Origin: Axinella damicornis
Lineage: Eukaryota; Porifera; Demospongiae; Axinellida; Axinellidae
Assembly (NCBI GenBank): GCA_963931865.1
Contig: OZ007508.1
Span: 19,986,201 to 20,050,200, forward strand
Length of the DNA stretch: 64,000 nt
Direction of reading: 5' to 3'
In this document: in pieces, positions 1 to 7,854 of the stretch
Layout: every line of letters begins with the position of its first letter
Position numbering within the stretch: position 1 is the first letter of the stretch
Program-made: the position numbers and the translations under genes
The notes under the pieces: model-generated
The model's input: only the letters and a program-made list of their open reading frames with translations
Databases searched by the model: none
What the model was told of the DNA's origin: nothing

Positions 1-137
1 CCTTGTGGAGGAGAAAACCATGTGAGGCAGCACCTGTCATTCATGCTGATAATTAATGCAGCACCCCATGATCTGACAGCATGACAATCAGTCTCATTAA
101 TGCATTGCTTCACATACACATGCACGTACACACACAG

Positions 138-903
138 TGACAATGAACTGGCTGTGTTCTACCACCATCCCCGCTACCACAAAGGATCCATCTACTGCCT
201 AGCATGGTTTGGTGACTCCCTACTTGCCTCAGGATCAAATGACCAAACCATTAAACTCCTCTCCTACTCCTCCTCCTCTTCCCCCTGCATCCCTCAAGGA
301 CACCTCAGTGTGCATAATGGTACAGTACGAGACCTTGTGTTCCTGCCAGATGGCCATCTGCTATCCGGTGGGGCAGGAGATTCTGCCTTAAAGCTCTCAG
401 ACATCCACACAGGAAAAGTGGTACATTCCCTAGTGGGTCACTCAGACCAAGTCCTCTCTGTGGCTGTTGTCAGTGACACAGTTGTTGCCTCAGGAGGGCA
501 GGACAAAACCGTCCGACTGTGGGACAAGAGACGTACACGATGCTTCCACACCATCAAAACACCCCACCCGGTTGCATCACTATCTGCCTTCAGCAACCAC
601 CTTGCAAGTTCACAAGTGGACGGAACATGCTCAGTCCATGACTTACAGATGCTCAAGACTGTTGGAACCTTCCGTCCTCACAGTGATGAGTGTCGTACAG
701 TGCAGTATTCTCCCTCAGGGCAGTGGCTGTTGACAGGGTCCTACGACAAGACAGTGTGTGTGGCCAATGCTGCAAGTCTGGAGTGGAGGGAGGTGGGGAG
801 GCACGAGGACAAGGTGATCCAGTGTCGCTGGCACAGGGGAGGGAGGGTGCTGGTGTCCACAGGAGCTGACAAGAAAGCTTGCTTTTGGAAGCTCAACTGC
901 TAA
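138..903 (+). CDS. WDR47: WDR47 homologue, C-terminal exon (partial gene)
   Basis: This is the last coding exon of a WD40-repeat protein. The exon appears to begin after an acceptor at about 137 (run of CA ending in AG) and stops at 901-903, giving about 255 residues. The order of segments follows the C-terminal WD40 propeller of WDR47 (nemitin) as I remember it: IYCLAW, ASGSNDQTIKLL, HNGTVRDL, GGAGDSALKL, ASGGQDKTVRLWD, HSDECRTVQYSP, LLTGSYDKTVCV, and the near-terminal DKVIQCRWH motif. WDR47 is a microtubule-associated scaffold studied in neurons and motile cilia. The N-terminal LisH/CTLH part should lie upstream of the window. The gene is convergent with the next gene, whose stop codon is only about 170 bp away. 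Another WD40 family is possible, but the GSND, GAGD and VIQCRWH combination argues for WDR47. Confidence 0.8.
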
Positions 904-1074
904 CCAATTCAGTCTTTGGTGGAAAGATCTAAATCCTATCTGTATATGTAATACCGATACTGTGTCATGTATCCATTTTGTTCTCATGAAATCTGTTGTG
1001 CGTTTAAAGAGTTCCAGAGGTACAGAAAAGGAACAAGAAATGTAGAGAAAAATGATGTGAGCTATTGGCACACG

Positions 1075-3407
1075 CTAGGTGTTCCGTACACCAACTTTTG
1101 CATGCAGAGATTTAACACGTACATTCCTGGACAGTCCCACCCTGATCACAGGGCTGCCACCACCACTCACTGGAGAGGATTTTATACGCACTGCGGTGGC
1201 ATTCTCACTGCCAACATGAGCTGCAAGAACAAAAATTCTACATCATCAGATATACCAATGGATTGACCGGTGCAAAATAATGACAATACACATCACAATG
1301 AAATCCCTTGCATAGAAAATGCAGCAGCCCTAAAATGGAACACACTACAGCAAGTACTTTGACTGCTGAGATGAAAGGCTGAAATGGTCCCACACACCTT
1401 GCCACATTATGATTGTACTGACATTGCCATGGTATAGTTACCCTAACCTGGTGGAGTCCACTTGGGTGCCCTCCTCACTCCAAGTCCTGGTGTCCGCTGG
1501 GCTCCTGGCAGGCTGGACTTCAAGGTGGCCTCCAAACCACCACCAATGGGCTTAGTCGCCATAGGTGCTCGAGAAATGCTTGTAGCAGCTTTCTGCCTTC
1601 CTGTGTAGTACAATGTGTGCAGCATGCAAGTTTATGACCATACCTACAGTGAACCAGCAGCCTCGTATTCTGGCCTTCTCATCCAGCATTATTTTGTTGC
1701 TTGCAGTACTAATGCAGGGGTAGGCCTAGTAAGATTGGATGATGTACATGTACTGGACGTACGGTGGACGTTTGCAGGAGTGAAAAACTGCAAGTGTGCT
1801 ACATGCTACAGATCACCATCACGGAATGACTCAGCAGTTGAAGTAGGGCAGTCTTGCTGACGTTTCTCAGGTTCAGCCATATACAAGGAATGTGCCACTC
1901 CTCCAAATGTCCACCATAATTATGTCCAGGTACGTCATTGCACGTGACAAGTTTACTACTGCAAGCGACGAACAATCCCCTCCTCAGTTCAGACCACAGA
2001 GGAGTCAGTGCTTTCAGTTATGATGAGCAATTGCTTGTATGCCAGAGGGAAGCTTTACACTTGGCACGAACCTTTAGAAGCAGTTGGCCTTGCAACGACT
2101 TGCTTCTCTTTTTCCTTTGTTTTCCTCCCTTCAGCTTTGGCTGTCACCTTCTGTTTGACCTTTGCTCCCTTCCCTATCCCAGCACCCTTGGGGTGTGGAG
2201 AGGCATCAAAATCACTGTCCTCGTCCTCCCCAGTGAGGTTACAGCTGCTCCCATCCTCTTCACTACTGGGAAAAAAGTCACCGTCATTCTCTACGAGTCA
2301 AGAGGAGCAAGGTTGAATCCAATCAATTTAATAGATCACTACAACAATTTTGCAAGTTTAGAATCACAGCTTTAAGTGTTTACACGCAAAATTTCATGGC
2401 ATTCAGTAGAATTACTGAGGCAGATGTATTGTGACCCCAATCTACAGCAAATTTCAGTTGCGTACGAGTTCAAATCTCTGTGCTTCTGTTCAGAATCACA
2501 GGTAAACCTATGCTTGTTCACATCACCATATGCACATGCGAAGCAGTATATTCACACTACAGTACGATCACTACAATGTAGTGAATGATGGAAGGGGGCA
2601 CTGGAAGGGGGTACACAATTCAATAATGGAGTACGGAGATTTGAACACAACCGGAATTCACTGCAGTGAGACAGCAACACGTATCCCACCTTTGTTACGC
2701 CTATTGTCCGCTGGTGATGTTCTGCCTGATCCAGGCTGGTTTGGATCAAGCGCAGACGCCGCAGAGGCTGCTACAGCCTGGTCCAGTTCACGATTGAATT
2801 GTTTCTCCTCCCTAGAAAGTCTAGGAATACATGTGTGTGTTTGAGACGCAGGGGGAGGTATATTTAGGGAGGTCACTAGTGCATGGACTGGACTGGAATC
2901 TTTAAATTTGTTTTTGCTATGCACTGGGTATGCAATTATTCCAGGTGCTGAGTGGCGGACACTGCATACATGTACCTTCCCTTAGGAGCATCCAGTGTCT
3001 GTTGCTTCTGCAGCTGTCCATTGTTTGGTAAAGGTTGTATCTTTTGGTCTTGTCTGTTCTTTGTTACACTCTTCTCTGTTTTGGCCTTCTTTGGAGGAGG
3101 ACCGCCCGCAAAGTCATCTGTTGAAAAACGTAATCGTTAGCACTACTTAGTAGTTACTTTACCCTGCTTCTTAGTACAAACCTTCACTGTCTTCAGACTC
3201 GCATCCCCCGGCCCCAATGATCTCGTGGTAGTTCACACGCTTACACTGCCTGCACAGAGAAATATTAAAACGGAGTACAGTTAGCTGTCCATCTATTATC
3301 TATGCGGACAACTCGCAAAGAACATTCGAGCACTGGATTATCAGACGAACCCGAACATCCTCCCTGACTAGCTAGCACGCTTACCTTGAAGACCTCCTTT
3401 CCATCAT
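1075..3407 (-). CDS. RAD51AP1: RAD51AP1-like protein, seven exons
   Basis: No single open frame shows this gene; I assembled it from seven small exons on the minus strand: 3407-3385, 3249-3182, 3117-2976, 2820-2699, 2290-2061 (or 2290-2072), 1592-1448 (or 1600-1448) and 1220-1075. Phases join without a stop, giving about 290 residues. Blocks shared with vertebrate RAD51AP1, in order: KRVNY near residue 12 (human KKPVNY), an acidic EDSEDDF stretch, PKKAKTEK, EEKQFNRELDQAVAAS (human DKLYQRDLEVALALS), an acidic EDEDSDF block followed by a Lys-rich stretch, PKWTPP (human PKWVPP), and VGLSRNVRVKSLH (human LGLSRLARVKPLH). In vertebrates the last block lies in the RAD51-binding C-terminus, and the protein stimulates D-loop formation in homologous recombination. 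A perfect NRF1-type palindrome lies about 65 bp upstream of the ATG. The junction between exons 5 and 6 has two equally good splice choices. A transposon-like repeat (1659-1990) sits in that intron. Confidence 0.8.
1659..1990. repeat. Decayed inverted-repeat element, subfamily R1, copy 1
   Basis: It lies in the last-but-one intron of the RAD51AP1-like gene. It shares ordered sequence blocks with 9822-10206 and 37091-37641: a left end resembling AGCCTCGTA, a TTCTCACCCCAGCATT-like block, then near the right end CCACTCCTCC, a TGTCCA/ACGTCCAGGTACGTCATT block and a CACGTGACAAGTTT block. The ends resemble the TAGCCTCGTTCCCAG element family. I could not define a target-site duplication. Confidence 0.6.
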
Positions 3408-3471
3408 CGGATCATTTTATTCCCGCCATTCCCTGTCTCGAAGTTCAAAGTTCATCGCATAACCGGAATAG

Positions 3472-3483
3472 TGCGCATGCGCA
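3472..3483. promoter_or_regulatory. NRF1-type palindrome upstream of the RAD51AP1-like gene
   Basis: TGCGCATGCGCA is a perfect match to the NRF1 consensus YGCGCAYGCGCR. It lies about 65 bp upstream of the RAD51AP1-like start codon (3407) and about 100 bp downstream of the DAXX stop. NRF1 sites are typical of CpG-type animal promoters, so this probably marks the RAD51AP1-like core promoter. Confidence 0.6.
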
Positions 3484-3579
3484 GATCAACAAGAAGAAGA
3501 AAAAAAACAACAACAACACGTGTTTGGAGTGAAAAGAGTGAACAACAATGCAATATATACAGTCATGTTAGTACTGAAC

Positions 3580-4845
3580 CTAATCTTCATCACTGCTAAT
3601 TACTACAATATCATCATCTGAGACATAAATGACTTGAGTCTGATCCGGAAGAACTGGAGGCGAAGGTCTTTTAACTGGTACATCCTCAGTCTGGCTGCAC
3701 GCTTCCACGTCTATCAAACTGGAGTTGCTGCTACTACTGTACTCAGCTTCTTTGAGAGTGGTGACCGTTGTTTGCAAATGGCTGCTTGTCACATTAGTGT
3801 CACCAGGGGGGTCAGAAGGTACTGTTGAGTCAGGAGCATACGGGCTGGTAGTGCTGGTAGCTGTGTCCTTGTCTTCTTTAACTAATGCCAGCAGTTTCCG
3901 CTTAGGTTCAGGACTTTCCCCTTCACTTGTACTGTCCAGTTCACCCACTGCAGCAGCTTCCGCCTCCATTTCAATCTCTTCGTCGATCTCTCCCACATCA
4001 TCCCCTGTCACCTCCTCCCCCCCAGTTCCATCCTCCTCCTCTTCCTCATTGTCATAGCAAGAATCTCCATCCGGAGACTTCCCTGGATCACACTCTTGCT
4101 GTTCCTTTACGACAAAATCCTCACACAATTCTGCCAACTTTATCTCTCCTTCTTTCAGGCTATCTTTCAGCTGCTCCATCAGGGACTGATCTTTCAATGC
4201 AGGGTCATCATCAGCTTTCACTTCGTCAGTCAAATGGGATCCAAAGTGAGCAAGAAAATCCCTTCGCCGGCTCCGCTTGAGGATCTTACCAACTTCCTTG
4301 AAAACCTTTCTTGATAGTTGGACTCTTTCCTCGTTGCTAATTCCTAAACTGTACTTTGAATTGCAGCGATCTATCAATTGGCAGATATCAAAGTGGTCCG
4401 GAAATTCGTCAACCCTCAACAATCTTTGCACTCGTCTGTTTATCTCTGGGTATGGAGTACCTGAGTAGTTCGAACTGTGATGATCCTCAATCACTATGTC
4501 ATCTGGAATACGCTGAAGCTCACACAGCTTCTGCCATGTGGCCACAAATTTTCTCTTAATGAGGTCCTCTTTCATGTACGCACTAGAGCCACTTGCCATC
4601 TCATCCAAGGTTACCTCGGCTTCACTGAACTTCCTGATTTGCCTGTCCAGCAATTCCAGTTTTTTCTCAAGCTTTTTGATTGCAAACTTCTTCTTGTGCT
4701 TTCTCTCCCTCAGTTGGGTGACATTCAAAGCTGAGCTCTGGGAAGAAACCTTCGGCTTTGGGTCATCGTCATCGAGTCTTTGAGGTGCGGCAACACCTGC
4801 AGTGGAAGTGCTTGCAGTCTCTCCATCTGTCATAATTTCCTTCAC
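3580..4845 (-). CDS. DAXX: DAXX homologue, single exon, compact form
   Basis: A 421-residue intronless reading frame. DAXX is the H3.3-H4 chaperone that works with ATRX and binds SUMO. Seen here: a Lys-rich coiled coil (about residues 45-85), then YMKEDLIKRKFVATWQKLC (human YLQEDRLKRKFVRLWEKYC), GTPYPEINRRVQRLL (human GTRYPEINRRIERF), a YSLGISNEERVQL segment and FGSHLTDEV, which together make the histone-binding domain (about 90-235). A Glu/Asp-rich stretch (about 255-305) and a Ser/Thr-rich tail follow. The C-terminus carries two SUMO-interaction-like motifs, VIYVSDDD and IVVISSDED, where human DAXX ends in IIVLSDSD. At 421 residues it is much shorter than human DAXX (about 740) and begins almost at the histone-binding domain. 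The N-terminal helical bundle and N-terminal SIM are therefore missing, or encoded in an exon I did not find. The start at 4845 is 123 bp from the XPR1 ATG. Confidence 0.9.
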   Translation of the reverse strand: MKEIMTDGETASTSTAGVAAPQRLDDDDPKPKVSSQSSALNVTQLRERKHKKKFAIKKLEKKLELLDRQIRKFSEAEVTLDEMASGSSAYMKEDLIKRKFVATWQKLCELQRIPDDIVIEDHHSSNYSGTPYPEINRRVQRLLRVDEFPDHFDICQLIDRCNSKYSLGISNEERVQLSRKVFKEVGKILKRSRRRDFLAHFGSHLTDEVKADDDPALKDQSLMEQLKDSLKEGEIKLAELCEDFVVKEQQECDPGKSPDGDSCYDNEEEEEDGTGGEEVTGDDVGEIDEEIEMEAEAAAVGELDSTSEGESPEPKRKLLALVKEDKDTATSTTSPYAPDSTVPSDPPGDTNVTSSHLQTTVTTLKEAEYSSSSNSSLIDVEACSQTEDVPVKRPSPPVLPDQTQVIYVSDDDIVVISSDED

Positions 4846-4968
4846 ACGTTTTCTGGTTCGAATAGTAACGGAGTCACGTGTTTTTGCAACGCGTGCACGT
4901 GCGCACTTGGAGGTGTGTTACAAATGCACGAGACCTGAAACGGTTAGGGCTAACCTTAGCAAATTGAG
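4846..4968. promoter_or_regulatory. Bidirectional DAXX/XPR1 promoter with two CACGTG E-boxes
   Basis: Only 123 bp separate the DAXX-like ATG (4845, minus) and the XPR1 ATG (4969, plus), so both promoters and 5' UTRs must lie here or overlap the genes. Two perfect CACGTG E-boxes occur at 4875-4880 and 4896-4901. CACGTG is bound by bHLH and bHLH-ZIP factors. No TATA box is visible. Confidence 0.65.
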
Positions 4969-7821
4969 ATGAGGTTCTCTCAGCGCCTGACGTCCCATCT
5001 GACGCCTGAATGGCGGAAGTACTATTTGAGTTATGAGACACTGAAGAAGATGATTTATGAGATGACTGGACAGCCTCTGAACACCACCGATGACGATGCT
5101 GGTAAGGAATGCTGTGTCGTAAGACAATGCAGAAGTTACACAGGTGGAATGCGGTAGTAGTCTTTCTCTGAATTTACACACACATGCGCAAAGGAAAATC
5201 AAGACCCACATCAGTTATAGTCTGGTTCCCATACTGAGTGGGTTCTGGGAACGAGACTTCACATCAGTATTAAATTCTTTTATATTGAAGTATCCTTTTG
5301 TGCCAAAACTTAGCAGAAGCAGCACTCCTGTTCTATGGGGTGACTGTTGTGCCATTTGTGCAAACAATGAACCAAAGTTGGTATAGGGAATTGGAAGGGA
5401 ACGTTGTACTAGGTGAATGAGATATGAAGCTGGGAATTGTGTCAGCGCTTCAAATGATGTCCTTAGAATGTGTCATCACATTTTTGTCATGCTTTTTCAT
5501 GATTATGGGTCAAAATTCAACCAATAACAAAATGGACGACGTTGGCTTACCTATTATATATATTCCATTCATGCTGACCGTAATTGTCCAAGTGTTTGAG
5601 CTAAGCACTGTGCTAGTTATTTTGGGCTAGGAAGGAGATACGAAGCTGGGATTTGCACCATTGTGATCAGCATGAATGGAGCTGTCAAATGATGTCCATT
5701 TTGCTGTAGAATGAATTTTGACCCAAAATCATGAAAAACCATGGATTATAGCCTTTGGTCAAGTGCGATTTTTGGCAAAAATGTGACCGATATTGAAAGT
5801 CTTCTTTTAGGACATCATCTGAATGTTCTTTTCGTGCTGATCACAATGGTGCAAATCCCAGCTTCGTATCTCATTCCTATAGCCCAAGATACCAAACATA
5901 ATATTATAATTAGTGTGCTGTAGCTGCGTGCCTAGCCTCGTTCCCAGACCTTCTTTTCACTTACAGTATTTTTGCATACCGTAAGCGATCAAAAACTGGA
6001 GGTGTAGAACTCTTGGGAATGAGGCTATGCATGCCCCCAGGACACCCTGGCAGTGTACATGTAGCAAACAGAACTTTGAATACAAGACTTTATCTTTGCT
6101 GGCTTCACGGTGTTTCCTTGCTGTGCTGATGCACTACTGTGCAGGGATCTGTCGCTCACCAGCAGTGCTGTTCCATTATTTGGCAGAAATGCCACATCAG
6201 TGTGCTGTTTCTGCCAATTTTTCCAAAATTCACATGTCAAAATGTGCCGTAATTGGTTTCCATAATAATTATGCTTATGAACATACCGGTTAGGCAACAT
6301 TGGAGTGCTATCAGCCTGTTGCCTAGGTACGTAACATGTACATACTAGTTCTAAATATCTGTTGTCTCAGAGGCCTAACTCTTGCTACCCTCTTTATCTG
6401 TTTATCTGTTTGTATCCTACTCTTGAATGCAGTGCAATCAGAATCGGTCAACGTCAACACAATCCTACTCGAGCAGTTTTTTGAGGAGATACAGCGCGAG
6501 CTGGACGGGATAAACAGCTTCTTTAGGAAACGTGAAGCTGAGCTTGCCCACCACCTCCGTGAACTGGAGGCAGAAGTAGAAGTTTTAATGGCAGCTCTTG
6601 GGAACCCACGGACCCAAAATCTCCGGAGTACTAAGCGAAAGCGAGAGAGTCTCAAGTTGGCTCTCAGCGAGTTCTACCTAAACCTCTCACTTCTGCAAAA
6701 CTTTCAGCAGCTAAACCACACTGGTCTTCGCAAGATCCTCAAGAAGTTTGATAAGCTTGCAAGGAGCGAGAGAGGAGGCCGGTACTTCAAGGGCACTGTC
6801 TGCACTTCCTACTTCTGGGTCTCCAAAGAGATTGACCGACTGATTCTACAGACGGAAACCGTCATGATTAACAAGCTGGAGAATGGCAATCGCAGTAAGG
6901 CCATGAACCGGCTGCGAGTGCCTCCTCTTGGAAAGAAGGACAAGCGTTCGCATTTTGCAACACTGAGAGCAGGCTGGCTCATGGGCATCATTTTTGTCAG
7001 CATCTTTGTCGTGGGCACAGCCGTCGGGTTCCGTCCAGCGGACTCCTGGGAGCACCTCACTCCGATCCTGCGAGGGTTGCGGGTAGGACTGATACTGACG
7101 CTGTGGTTCTATGGGTTCTCCATTAACACTTACCGCTGGCAGAGAGAAGGGGTGAACAGTGTTCTCATCTTTGAGTTTAATCCCCGGAACTACCTCAATT
7201 TCGTACAGCTGTTTGAGGTATCCCCCATAGGTTGTATAGTAGTCTCATTCCCAGACCCTCCCACCTGCTCCTAAAACAAAATTATTAGGAGCAGGTGGAA
7301 CGGTCTGGGACCGAGACCAGTCGTATTGCATTCAACAATAGCTCAAGTGGAATGGAATTGGACCCATGCAACAAGAACACCTGCTTGTGGCATACTGTGA
7401 GCTGTTACGAGCCCTAGGTACAAGGCTGACAGTCAGCAACATGACATTGATGGCTTGCATGCTTGGACTGCAGGTCAAGAGTGACTCAAGACCCCCCCCC
7501 CCCCCCCCCCCCCCTCAGGTGTCCTCCCTCCTAGGCGTGGTCTGGTTCATCGGTCTCTACCTGTTTGTCTTCTCCTACTGGCTGGGCATCCCTGGGTGGG
7601 TGGGGCCCGTCGTCATGTTTGGCCTCATCCTCGCCATCTTTGTCGTCCCTCTGCCTATCTTTTACCTTCGCTCCCGCATCTGGCTCGGAAAGGAGTTTGT
7701 GAGCATTACTTTGTGTCAGTAGACTTGAGATTGAACCTTGTGCAGTCCGACTATATTGTTAACTTCTCTCTTTCCCCTCTTCCTTCTTCCATCTCCCCCT
7801 TTCCTGTTCCTCTCTCCCTTC

Positions 7822-7854
<33 letters not shown>

